Shown here: piece by piece, positions 13,120 to 25,200 of the stretch | Layout of the letters: each line of letters opens with the position of its first letter | How positions within the stretch are numbered: position 1 is the first letter of the stretch | Source: Protula sp. h YS-2021 | Lineage: Eukaryota; Annelida; Polychaeta; Sabellida; Serpulidae | Direction of reading: 5' to 3' | DNA length: 64,000 nt | Assembly (NCBI GenBank): GCA_949752745.1 | Contig: OX457033.1 | Location: 13,607,970 to 13,671,969, forward strand | Position numbers and translations under genes: made by a program | The notes under the pieces: model-generated | What the model saw: the letters and a program-made list of their open reading frames with translations, nothing else | Told to the model about the DNA's origin: nothing | Database searches by the model: none

Positions 13120-13524
13120 ATGAATTCAGAAGAAGTAATCTATGAAAATGTGAGGGGGAACCAACCCTGGCTCAAGAAATTCAAAGTGCTGCAGCAAACG
13201 GTGCAACACCACGGCAGCACAAAACAATCAGTTCTCATTCCAACTGGGGTGAAAGTGTGTCGGTATAAGCCAAACCATACGGCTTACAGCGGCTTAGTGG
13301 AAACAGCTGAGGAAGAGCACCAAGGAGAAAGACAGTTAAATAAAAGTGTACGTGTGTACGCTACTGATCCAAAGCAAACAAACCACTGCAAATCAAACAT
13401 ATCAAGCAAATCAAATCAAGTGGAGACAGTGGTTCTTTTACAATTAATACTGCATAAGCTTAATATTCATGACTTCATAACATTATTGATGGCAATATGG
13501 TCTGGCTTTTTGCAAACAGTTTAA
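13120..13524 (+). CDS. Hypothetical 134-codon open frame, no family recognised
   Basis: An uninterrupted ATG frame of 134 codons, hydrophilic for its first 105 residues (many Lys, Gln, His, Thr), then a hydrophobic tail (residues about 106-134, LLQLILHKLNIHDFITLLMAIW). The first part could be a real peptide. I see no catalytic motif, signal peptide or known domain. Its right end meets the 3' end of the minus-strand polymerase relic. It could be a small accessory gene of that element read from the other strand, or a chance frame. Confidence 0.2.
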   Translation: MNSEEVIYENVRGNQPWLKKFKVLQQTVQHHGSTKQSVLIPTGVKVCRYKPNHTAYSGLVETAEEEHQGERQLNKSVRVYATDPKQTNHCKSNISSKSNQVETVVLLQLILHKLNIHDFITLLMAIWSGFLQTV

Positions 13525-14165
13525 CCTATTCCAAGTGAACTGCAGTTATGCTCGTTAAACATTTTGAAACGATGGAATGTTGGTTTTGCTAAACGTTTTG
13601 TCATTATTCATCAATTCTAATTTAATGCGTTACGGCGCGTTTTCCATTGTCTTCCTAAATATAGAATTGTTCGTGAATTTGTAAAAGTCTTTCTCTCAAG
13701 CGGATTTTTGGTTTCTCTAAGCTCTTCTTTAGTTGGTGTAATGTATGGCTCTAAAATCATTTACTCTGTCTGAACATTTTTGTCAATGTCATACTTAATG
13801 ATAAGTACTGCTGCATATTCCTTTAATGCACAACATAACATATGACTTATAATAGAGTCACGGATGCCTTGCTCTGTAATTTGATGCATATCTTTGTCAC
13901 TGACAAGAGAGAGTGCAACAGTTGCATGTCGACGCAGAACGTCCTTTGAGAGGCGAATAACATGGCGTCTGTTTTTAAGTACAAATCATGATAGTCTCCT
14001 AATGTGTGATGTATCCCACATTCTGCGCATGTGTATAGTCGTCCGCACTGATAGCTTATTCACTACATCAGCTATTAAATACTTCCTGTGGAGGAAAGCT
14101 TGATACATGAAATTTATCCGGTCCATCCACTAAATCATATGCTTCCTGTTAGCCGCGTGTACCTT
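13525..14165 (-). pseudogene. Family B DNA polymerase relic, C-terminal part (virus-like / Polinton-like)
   Basis: On the minus strand, fragments of a family B DNA polymerase of the kind encoded by Polintons and related viruses lie in the right order but in shifting frames. They include DGPDKF and FPPQEVF near 14110-14140, DDYTHAQNV near 14040, DYHDLYLKTDAM near 13985-14015, then SDKDMHQITEQGIRD near 13875-13905. Further weak matches continue down to about 13525. These correspond to the end of the exonuclease-like half and the start of the polymerase half in the family. Stops and frameshifts are frequent, so it is dead. It continues the segment at 15290-16516. No integrase, capsid or terminal repeat is seen, so the exact element type is inferred. 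Confidence 0.7.
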
Positions 14166-15289
14166 CGGGCCCCAGCGTTGTGTGTTATTGACTTTCACGA
14201 AGAAATGCGACAATGAACGGACACAAAACTTTCTGAAATTCCGTCTCTTTCCTTATATTTCAGTAAAACTGCTGTGAAAGTAAACTATCTTCTCTCTTGG
14301 ATATCCGTTTTTATTTTCTTTATTTACATTTTATCCACAGCAACAATTCTCCGTGCACCAGCACCACAATCACGACACCCCGTGCACCATTAGGTATCAC
14401 ACCTAACGTGTGGCCTCTATGCCCTCAAAAAATCGACTGCTCATGGCACAACAAGCGCGTTCCTTATATAGTTGCTGGCAGAACAGCCGCCGCTAATTAA
14501 AAATGTAGCCAATCAAAGAGCTTCCCGCCTAAACCATGAACCAATGACAAAATAGCTGCCCAAAAACATACCTTACAAGTAACGTAGCGACCAAAAACTG
14601 ATGTTTTCAAAACGATCACGAAATCCTTTATAAAGTGGTACTATTGGTTCCAACCTATGGAGTTTTTAAATACTTGAAAACTACATAAAAAGGTTGTGCT
14701 AGGTAGCACAAAAATTTCCCTCGTATCAAAACACGACAAAATGAAAAGCTCCAAACACAAAAATATAGCCATATGCACAGTCGCGACGCGTTCTACTTAA
14801 TGTTATGTGAAACTTTAAATTTCGTCATCGACTTGTGAAGATACCCGATATACTTGGTATATAAGTAAATTTTTAAATGGCGCTAAATCTAACAAAAGGA
14901 CTTTAAACAAACTTGAAACTAGCACCAAAGTGTTCACTACACCAAAATCCTTGCAAATCCTGAACCGTTCGGCGCGGTCATGTCGCGTTGTATACTCAAT
15001 GCGACACGTCAACCGTTACCCAATGAGTTCGGTCGACCATTCATCACTTCTTAACACCCGAAGGAAAACGGCTGCACCAACGGGCGCCTTTCTCCATTTC
15101 CACGAATCGGACGCATCCTCCACCACAACAAACACAGTAAGGAACAAAATCAATCACAAACGCCCTCAGAACACCCATAGCACTACGTATTCACACATAA
15201 CGCGACAATGACACATGCATACCCAGAAAATCACATTTGCATACCCTAACACTTCCTCTCTCAACAACAATCTTGCTTTCAATGGTTGA
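14166..15289. other. About 1.1 kb of unrelated DNA interrupting the polymerase relic
   Basis: The polymerase match stops near 15290 and resumes near 14165 on the minus strand, so this block was probably inserted into it. It contains no recognisable gene. The sequence GCGACAATGA occurs near both ends (about 14209 and 15201). A CTTATATAG promoter-like word lies near 14463. A solo LTR or a non-autonomous element is possible, but I cannot place target-site duplications. Confidence 0.35.
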
Positions 15290-16516
15290 TGTTATAATTT
15301 GGAATTTTGCTTTGCCTTCGTTTGCCAAGTGATTCATCAGATTTCGCAGAGATGCTCCCATAAATTGAAAAGATTCAATGAACCATAAATTATCTAAAGA
15401 AAAGGATATGTACTTTTCAATGGTGAGTGAAATAACGAGTACTTTACTTTCCTTAAACTGACAATTCTTCTCTGTAATTAAAATGAATGTCGTAATCCAG
15501 TAAACTGAAATACAACCGGTATGTTAATGAAATCGTCCTAGCCCCGACTCTTTTTCCTAAACTATCACAAATTACAATTACTGTGAGCTGCACCAAGGTA
15601 CAGTCCGGTTATATGATCATAATCTTGTACTCGGACAGATCCTAAGGTATTATGACAAATAAAGCAAGTGGCAGCAGCTTACCCAATATGGATAAGCGCT
15701 TGTCCTTCTCAAAGGTGGATATTTCACGTAAGGTGTTGGAAAGAGACCCCTTTTATGTTGAGCTCATTTATATAGTCTCTTTAATGACTCAGGTTGTTGG
15801 GATTTTAACAAGACGATTTTCCAAGATTGACCATAAAAACATTTGTGGTCCCTGTTTTAAATGTTCACAGTTGCTCCTGCTCTCGTCATATGTTTAGGTA
15901 ATGCTAAATAAGAACTACCTACCAGTTTATTATCTGTAGCAGTATGCTGTTCAATATTGTTGACTTTATCTAAATGTCATCCTGAACCTTTGCACTCAAA
16001 TTCTTGAAACTTTTTGTGTAATCTGTGAAACATTTCGGGTAATGCATATTGAATTTTCTCTTGTTATAACGTAGATATGCCTTTTCATCACACCTGGAAA
16101 TTCGTACATTGTACTTTGGTGCATTATGACTGTCTGCGTGTCATCTATCTCATATGCCGTATTTTGTTCACAATACCTTAAATGTGCGCGCGTGGTGCCT
16201 AGTGAAGGCGCAGTTTATCACATGGTTCAGGCTCTGTTGCGTGCTCTATTTCTTCAGTTGAATAAGTATCATCCCTTACGGCACGCTCTATGTAATTAAG
16301 CTCATCCTCATTAAAAGGAAAGGGAGGCCAAGCATAATCCGCCTCCTTTGCTACAAACTTTATCTCATCTAGTTCATGTTCATTGATTGATAAAGGAGAC
16401 CAGCTAATGTCGTCTTCTCTTAGCTTGTTGAGAACCATCGCAATGTCGTTAAAATCATCCTTTGTTGTTGTACCAACAGCAGTCAGTCGATTAATTTGAG
16501 CTAAATAGTCATCCAT
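15290..16516 (-). pseudogene. Family B DNA polymerase relic, N-terminal part
   Basis: Reading the minus strand from 16516, an ATG opens a clean 105-codon frame (to 16199) that is acidic and has an internal repeat (SINEHELDEIKFVAKE and FNEDELNYIERAVRD). Past its stop, shifted frames give YEFPGVMKRH near 16080, GSSYLALPKHM near 15905, NRDHKCFYGQSW near 15845, ISTFEKDKRLSIL near 15710, DHITGLYLGAAHSNC near 15590, and FIESFQFMGASLRNL near 15370. This order is what the N-terminal half of Polinton-like or virus-like family B polymerases shows. Many stops break it. Whether the clean first 105 codons belong to the same protein is inference. Confidence 0.65.
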
Positions 16517-16964
16517 TCAAAACACTTCATTCACTTCTGTCAGAATTTTAACTTTGTTGTGTCCAACAATTAATATTTTACTCCGTTTGTGCATACAGTC
16601 TAAGCAACAGTGGTGAAGGCACCCTATTGTATATGCTCTGCTTCATCCTATACTGCCATCACATATGAAACATTTTCACTCAAGTATATCTCTCACTGCT
16701 TAGCCCATTAGTCTCTTTCTTGTTCACATGGTATTCCCATTCCAAGTACGACGTGAAAAAGAAAGGCTCGCCAATACTCTCCTTTCTCTATGTGTTGTAG
16801 TCTTCTTTTTAAATCTCTCCAAAAGTCTCCCATACGTAATTTAAGTCTGCTAAAATACGTTCGGATAGCTTGAACTTCACTCTAATGTATGCTGAAATTA
16901 AAGTACCTTCCTCTTTAGGAACAGCAATGTATTGAGCAATGCATGAAATACCATTTTTACATTT
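16517..16964. other. Non-coding stretch upstream of the polymerase relic
   Basis: No gene, repeat or known motif recognised. It may include the remains of the element's promoter side. Confidence 0.3.
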
Positions 16965-17770
16965 ATTAGAGAATTATTGATATCAAGACTTAAAGTTTGA
17001 TCTCAAAAGTTGGTTTTTGATATCAAGAATTAATTTTTGATCTAAAACACATCCATATTTTTATATCAATAATAATTTTTGCTATCTGTAATTGTATTTT
17101 TAACATCTCTAAATGCATTTAGAGATATAAAAACTAAATAATTTTTAAAATCAGTAAATATTTAGAGGTATCAAAAATATTTATTTATGTAAAAAATAAT
17201 TTAATGATATCTAAAATTGATTTTTTGAGATCAAAAATTCAATTCTTGATAGCGAAAATGAAATATTTGAGAGCAAAATATAAATTTTGAGCTCAGTTAT
17301 TTATTTTCCTTTATTGATATTAAGAATTTATTTCAGATATCAGTATTTCAGGATGATACTTTTTAATGTGTATTTTGATATCTGAAAATGATTTTTTGAT
17401 CTCAAAAATTGATTTTTGATATCAAAATATCGGTCTAGTTTTTAAATAAAAAATTCAGAAACACATTTATAAATAAATATAAAATAAATTTTCACTGTAC
17501 AAATAAAGCTGTTCTTGAAAATCAAAAATTGTGTTGTTATTATTGATCTCAATAATTTTACTTTTAATCTCCAAAATTTAATTGACGATTCGTTATATGT
17601 TATTTAAATTGTGTCTTCCTTATGATTTTTAATTTTGTAAAACTGATTTGTTGATCTCAAAAATAAATATTTGTTCACTAAAATTCAATTATTGATAACA
17701 AAAAATTAAATTATTGAGATCTACATTGATTTATTGATATCTTTAATTTCATATTTTGATATCAAAAATA
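16965..17770. repeat. AT-rich block with recurrent GATATC-centred palindromes
   Basis: About 800 bp in which words such as TTTTTGATATCAAAAA, TTTGATCTCAAAA and ATTGATATCAAG recur every 20-60 bp with variable spacing. Each is a short palindrome able to form a hairpin. The spacing is irregular, so this is not a simple tandem repeat. A second block of the same kind lies at 28690-29095. No coding frame. Confidence 0.7.
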
Positions 17771-17967
17771 TGCACTAAATGCTAAAGCAACATTCCATAA
17801 CAATGGTCATTCTTTTCCTTCGTTAAATTAATTACATGGGTCTGCTTCTTTATGTCTCCTAATTTCATTTCGTATAAAATCATATTCTGTATCTTAATTA
17901 TCTACAATCACTACGTTGCATTGGTCCATAGTTATCGTCTACTGGTTACACGCTTTTATATACCAGG

Positions 17968-18118
17968 TGGCGAAAGTGCATGTGTACTTTGACGATCGTT
18001 CCTGGATGGAGTGACGAAAGCACATATATCCTTTGACGAAAGTGCCTGGATGGGGAGACAAAAGAACATGTCTCCTTTGCCGAAAGTACCGGGATGGGGT
18101 GACGAAAGTACCTGGTAT
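17968..18118. repeat. 44-bp-unit minisatellite, inverted copies
   Basis: About 3-4 degenerate copies of the 11630-12262 unit in reverse orientation, recognisable by GACGAAAGTACCTGG and TGGATGGGGTGACG. Confidence 0.75.
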
Positions 18119-18689
18119 TTTAATATGCCATTTGATTAAATATACTTGTTTTATTTTTTCTTGTAATTTTCCCATTATATTCTTTCCAGAACATGATGCA
18201 GATGATAATTGTTTCACCCCTCCTCCTCCTCATTTATCATAAGTGGCTTCGACTAAGGTTTTATTTTTACATTCTTTTCACTTTTTACAAAATAACAATT
18301 ACTGATTTAATTTTACATATAAAACGTCATGCATGGTTCTTATCTTCATTGTGTTCCATAAGGAACATGGTTATATTACTTCAGCTATACCTTTTACGTC
18401 ATATTCATTTCTTCATGAAACGATAGCCAAAGCAATATCTTGACGATTATGAAAAAAACTGCTTTCTCATATTGATATAAAGAATTGAATTGAATGTCTG
18501 TCCATACCTTTTCAATTTTGCTGGAAATATGCTTCAAAGAACATACTTATGACTAGCAAATAATAACACATCCAGCATGTTGTGAGGACAATTTATTATT
18601 GTCATCCATTTTTACAAGAAATAACGATAATTCATGAAAGGGTACTATGATTGGCTCAACTTTGCCATCAATGTACTTTGCGGGGATGT

Positions 18690-18885
18690 AATATCGAATG
18701 TACGAGTTCATTTTGATGAACGTCCCTGGACGGGGAGACGAAGGCGCATATGTACTTAGATGAACGTGCCTGGATGTGGTGATAAAAGTACACTTGTGCT
18801 GTGACGAACGTGCCTGGATGGAGTGACGAAAATGTCCTTTAACCTACGTGCCTGGATGGGTCAAGGCAAAAGTACATTAGTACTT
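18690..18885. repeat. 44-bp-unit minisatellite, second inverted patch
   Basis: About 4 degenerate copies (GACGAACGTGCCTGGATG repeated) of the same unit as 11630-12262, inverted. The 570 bp between this and the previous patch show no gene. Confidence 0.75.
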
Positions 18886-19059
18886 TTGACTTACAAGCAA
18901 ACCGGAAGTGCTGATAACCATAACCAGAAGGGTTTTCATACTTGCATTTTATATCTACTGCGATCGATTGATAAAACTAATTTTCTCTTACTGTTAAGCT
19001 TTTGCAGGATGCAGTCCCATCGTTGTACCACAGCCCAGAAAGCGATCGATCGATAAAAC

Positions 19060-19238
19060 TTCGCTTTGAACGCCAGGTGACGACAAAGGAGGAGTTCATG
19101 CTGGCAATTTGCAGGATCTGGTAGGCAGACGATCTTGTGTGCTCGAATAAGTGAAGTCGTTGGCACACGTCACCAGTCAGGTCCGTTAAGGCATGGATTG
19201 GGTTACCGGTCTCTATAGCCTCATACGCGGAGTGACAC
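19060..19238 (-). CDS. Calpain-like gene, exon 4 (protease core subdomain PC1/PC2)
   Basis: It starts after TTAACGCTGTTTGCAG, a good acceptor, at 19238. The first base completes the Lys codon split at the end of exon 3. It encodes [25 protein letters not shown] and a helical tail. The DLTG motif is typical of calpains just after the LLEKAYAK motif carried by exon 3. The 3' edge is uncertain: no strong donor is seen, and the frame stays open to about 18977. Confidence 0.65.
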
Positions 19239-22200
19239 CTGCAAACAGCGTTAAGAATTAAGAATTGGTTAATCCTAAGCAAAACCGTATTATGCTGTGC
19301 ATATTTGCTTAGCTTATCTGAAAATTGCCAATGTCGAAGAGCAACGTTGTTATGAAGCGAGAATTTACGCCGATCAGAATTAGTTAAGTCGGGATTTAAG
19401 TATGAAACGAAAATTGCAGGATTAGCTTTGCTTAGATCTTTTAATTAAACGGCATTGAAAGAGTCAGTAAGCAAGAAATTATCTTTGTAAACAGAAAAGT
19501 TTCTGTTATATATAGTTGTATGATTAGTTGAAAAATCAAGCTGTATTTATTAGTCACATAAAAACAAAATAAAAAACAAGTGTTGGTATTTACCATAAAA
19601 TGTCTTGCTTTTCCAGCGTGGAAAAATATGAAATTTCCTTTTTGATACGTGAGTAGGTGATAAACGAGAGAACTAGGCCAAGCATAAAGAATAGGAACAG
19701 AGAACTGGGCCACAAGAGAACTGAGCTAAGCATAAAGCATAGGGTGAGAGAACTCTGCCAAGCATTAAGTATAAGACGAGAGAAATGGGCCAACCATGAA
19801 GGATAGGACGAGAGAACTGTGCCACCTGACCCCCCGTCCCTGGTGAAGGTCTGACCTTGGACCCCCCCTGCTGAAGCTGGACAGTCTTCTGCGTGTGGAG
19901 TCGCTGTCGTGAACTGTGTGTGCACTGATAATGTAAACAGTACAGTCATGTAGTAATGCAATGAGACATCTGCCGATTGATGTGCAGGCACATGCTGTCA
20001 TGAGACGACTGTATAGGCCTATTAATCATTTCAAATCCTACGATGAAAGAACTAGATTTCATTCACTTAACTAGAGTGAACCCATTTGGTACTATGTTAT
20101 ATACTATGTTACTTTAATATTTTTCGACGACCGACCGACCGACTGACCAATGAAAAAATAGAAATCCGCAAGTTTAAAAAAATACAAAACCATTTGGAAA
20201 TCCAAACGTTTCATTTACATTCATGCATCACCACTTACACAACAGATTTTTGTCTTCATTTCATATCAATCGATGGTTCTGTGAAGGACCGTGGGTGTTT
20301 GTTTAGTATCACCATCATATGACACAGAGGTGCGTCGCTTGTCTTCATTTCCTATAGTGATTTACGGCGACTTTTGTGGTTTCGAAAATTTTGCCACAGG
20401 TACAATTAGCTTTAACAGTTTTCATTGCCCGCTGCACAGACGTTCATATGTGTCAATTTCTCCTGTGGTGTAGATTGTTTAGTGCCACAGAAGGTACAGC
20501 TTATCTGTGAAGGCCCAGGTTTTTGCATGACTGCCGACTTTGTTTGAGTCTAAAAAAACTCTCCTGTCATCTCTGAAACAGCTTTAGATGAGAACTCATC
20601 AGCCTGTAGAATATATTCATCAGACAGGATTGGTGATGGCAGAGACTCTTCCACTGAAGCTTGACTAGGTTAAGCGATCTTTGCAGGCGGTTGTTCCACT
20701 GGAGCTTGACGAGGCGGTTGATCAGTTTCAGTATGTGACCGCTTGGACACGTTCACATGTTCACAATATACTAATCAACCACATTTTGCGATTCTTCCAT
20801 AACCTGAAAAGACCTTATCTCTGGGAGAGCGTTCATGTTTATCGCAGAAGTCCAGAAATTTACTGATTGTTGAATTACTGTGATGCAAGCAGTAATAATG
20901 TCAGTGGAACAGCACTGAACTTATAAAATAGGGAAAAGACTCTAGACATGTGTCAGCAGTGTAGATAGATGTTAATATGAAACATGTGCGGATTTTGCTG
21001 CCGACAGCTGACTGATGTGCAGGCATATGCTGTTTACTCATATTAATGATTTCAATCTCATGACAGAATATCTAAACCGGAATCACTTTAAAATGAGTAA
21101 ATCCGTATTATATTGCCAATAATATGCAGCCAGCAATATTGGCAATATAATACGATTTTTCTACCCACCGACCAATCCTCACCCCCTGTGGGATTTTTTA
21201 TCAATTTATCCATTTCAGATATTTCTTGGCAATCTCTGGTTTTTGACTCCGCCCCCCCCCCCGTGTGAAAACTTTTGATCTTTGCATATTTGTTCGTTTC
21301 AGAAATTCTGAGTAACTTTGTTTTTTTAACCTCCCCCACCGATGACTATAAGGCTAGCATAGAAGGCATAACAACTTAAACAACGTATAACTTTGAAACT
21401 ACTGGACTGATGTAACCATTCTTACACCAAATTGTTAAGCAGGACGTTATCTTATTAAAATATGATGTTATTTTATGTCAGCTGAGCTGGCAGTCTTTGA
21501 ATCTGTGGTTGAAATCTTTGTCACTTACATTCTTTTTGGGAAATTGCGCACTACAACATTAATCCGATTGACTTATACAACAACTTTATTCAAAAGTGTT
21601 ATGAAACTGGAGTAAAAGATTTTAATTCTGCACTTTACTTTATTCGTACTGATGAACGGGTCTAACATCGCGTGGCGTATTATTTAACGGATTGTTTTCT
21701 AGAAGAACAACTCCTTCTTCACTGATAACGTCATTGATCACGTTATTTATCAAAACACGGGTGACTAGTTTTTCATTTAAAATTTAAAAAAATGAGAATA
21801 ATTTGTCGACACGGTACTTCACCTTTCACTTCATAGGCAAATTACTTTCGCAGAATTGCCAAACAATAGCAGATTGTTGCACTTATTGAACTGTTTTTTT
21901 TCGAATAGAGTATTAGAACATTGACTTCCTTCCAATACTTTTTCTTAATTTAGATTGCAAAATAAAAATTATAATACGTATATACTACTTATAAAAAACA
22001 CATTGTTGTAGTTCATGCCATTGTTGTTGTTGTTGTTGTCATTTTTGTTGCTCCTATTGTTGTTGTTGTTGTTGCAATTGTTGTTGCTGTCATTTGTGCC
22101 ATTGTTGTTGTCATTGCTACCATTGCTGTTGCCACTGTTCTTGTTGTTACCATTGTTGTTGTTGCCATTGTTGTTTTCTTGCCATTGTTGCTGTTATTGC

Positions 22201-25200
22201 CATTGTTGCCATTGTTGTCATTGTTGCCATTGTTTGTGGCCATTGTTACCATTGTTGTTGTTGCTGTTGTCGAAACGACGTATGAATGCAACAATGCAAC
22301 AAAGTCTTAAAAGACATTTAAAGCATCAAAAACCCTTTGAAACGCCTTTCACGGAAACTTTAGATGAGTCTCCTATTAAACGTCAAAGATTCATGATGGC
22401 TGAAATTAATGCACATGCTTGTATAGAATGTGGTGCGTTATACAACAGCAGAGAAGCTTTATCCACGCACATGAAGCAGTTAGGCGAGGGTGACGATGAC
22501 AGTGAATCAGAAACGGACTCTGTTTGGCATGATATGGTTCAAGAAGTATATGATGACCATAATGCAAGGGCTTCAAGACATGCGTGAAAGAGAAAGTGGT
22601 GACCTTCGACCCGTTTATAAGCGTCGACTAAAACAGCTGTTTATGAGGCTATTCAAATATACCCAATGTCTAGAACAAAGCGAACATTATCAAAACATTT
22701 AAGAAGACTTAGATTACTTTATGATTATTCAACGGTACTAAGAGCGGCTCTAAGCGAAAAAAACAATGCATTCTTTGAAGAACTTCTAGATAAGGAGGAG
22801 GAGGATGCCAGCAGCGACGCAAAAAGTGATATGGACAGTGAGGTGGAACAGAGTGAAATAGATGAAGAAAACTACACTTATCTGACAAAACCTTGTAATA
22901 TTATTATTAATTTAAGCCTGTCTTCAAAATGTATCAATACAACTATAAAATATATGTCTTGCTTTTTTATGTGTAAACGCAATTTCAACGTTCTTCACAT
23001 ATGAAATCGCAAGAAGCTGAGGTTCCTGGTGTTAATTCACCCGTAAACCGTTAAAATAGAGGGTCCCTGGCGAGGTGTTAATTCACCCGTAAACCCACCG
23101 TTTCATTCTTAAAAAGAGTCCCTGGCACTTCGTTAATTCAAGAGTAAACTTTTATTTTCATATTTTTTATTCTTAAAAATAGTCAATTTGAGTTGAACCA
23201 CGCATCAACTGTACTGTTCAAAACTAACTTTCAAGTTCTTGCCCAGCATAAAAAATTTGACTCCAATGTTTCGTACTGAGATTGATGGAATCGATGCATC
23301 CGCTAAGATCATCATACTTTTGAAGCTGTATACAGCGTTCACCGTCGCGTTCAAAGAATTCTCACATTAAGACACCTGTAGAAGAAATCCTGGTATTGGT
23401 AAGGATTCAAAGTAATCCTTCACCGAGACTTGATCTTCAGGAGATAGGATAATGTAAGTTCAACAATAAAAGATCGTCAGTTCACCCAAGTGATTCAGAG
23501 ATAGTTTCACGTTTGAATTCATGATGATAAAACGATTCTAACGATTTTACTGAACCATCTTCTGAATGCCACAGTATTTATACACGTCAGTCTGTTGATG
23601 CACGTGATCCACTGATGCCATTTGGTTCTTCAGCATTTGCCAATATTTCACTGACAACAAAATTACCTGGTAGGATGGAACCTCCCAGATGCATGATTGT
23701 AATATATTCACGAATGTTAACCATCAGTTGCTGTTGACATTTCACCAATTTAATCTATTTTTCTCCATTAATGGGTATCATAATCGGTAAATCATCTACA
23801 CTCATTTTCTTGTTCAAGGACTTTGTAGTAGTAGCTTTGCGCTAAGATCCTCACTTAACTTTAGGCTCCGCTTTAACCTCCATTTTTCGCTTTTTACACG
23901 ACGACATGGTAGCTGGTAACTTATCTATCTTTATCTGTCTAAACTGTGATCGCCTTTGAAGCTGTTGTAGTGGCAGTTACTTCAACTCAGACTTTGTCAT
24001 GGGCATAGCCTTAGTCTTTGCTGTAGGTATTGTCTCAGGCTTTGCTGTAGGCTTTTCTGAAGGTATTATCTCAGACTTTTCTGTAGCCATTGCCATAGAT
24101 GGTAGTTGTTGTCCACTCACTGCAGACATGTTCACTCTTCAACAGTTTGATGCAGAATGATTGTTATGTCTGAGGGTGGGGAGGGGGAACTTTTATTCTC
24201 TATAAGTTGCTGTAAGTTGTGTGATGCCCGTGAGCTAACATTAGTGTAACCATCATCCAGCACGTAGCTCTTGTCATCAAATGGTGATAGACCAACCTTC
24301 TGAGTAACATTTCGAACAACTGTTGCACTCATACACCCTTTCGATTCCACATGCACTTTTCAAATGATAAAAAAGTCTTTGAATGTAAATATATATGATG
24401 ACAAAACAATAGTGGCAACAACAATGGTAGCAACAACAACAATGGCAACACAACAATCCATATCGAAATGATCTCATTTTATAAAGCTTTTTAAAGAATA
24501 ACTACTCACTGGTCAATTTTGTTTCATACATCAAGATAATATAATATGCTCTTACTGAATTAAGAGAATATTACATATAAATTGAATATTTTATCCGAAT
24601 TTATAAGCATTAATACAAAGTACTCAACATGTGCACTCATGCCAGTGTGAGTCAAGTCAAGCTACAGTATAAGTGGAAATTTTCACGAGTCGAAAATTTT
24701 GCGAATTAGCCTTCTTAGACATTTTCGCAAGTTTTTATTTTCGCGAATTGAGTATAGGAACAAAAAAAATTTAATACGTAAAAATCTACAATAAAAGAGA
24801 GTTCTTTGCATGTGTGCTGTGATGATCAATTTGATCGTCTCTTGGTATTAATACAATATAAACAAGACGGATTGCCCACTGCTCATCCCCTTTCACTGAC
24901 ACATCTACTCAGTATTATGGTCACACTTTAGTCTTATCTTGTGGTCTATTTGCTTACTTGCTATGTGGCCGTGGCGTGTCTTCAGTGAACATGTTATCTA
25001 AGTTTGCTTTAGCAGACAAGAGATTAATTATTTACCTATTTAATGCGCCCTAATTAAGGGCCCCTTTATTCTTTGCTACTTTAATGAGACAATGATCGTA
25101 AAATAACCATAAAAAATAAGAGAAAAAGTCAAAATGAACATTCGAAATTGACTCATAAAGAAGCCCTTGCCAGTTACACCCACAGCTACATAGAACCATA

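Noticed and set aside
14166..15289. Solo LTR
   Set aside because: I could not find matching TG...CA ends with a target duplication, so it is left as unassigned inserted DNA.
22015..22280. Leu-rich or Thr/Met/Asn-rich protein frames
   Set aside because: Translation of TTG/CAA simple sequence on either strand.
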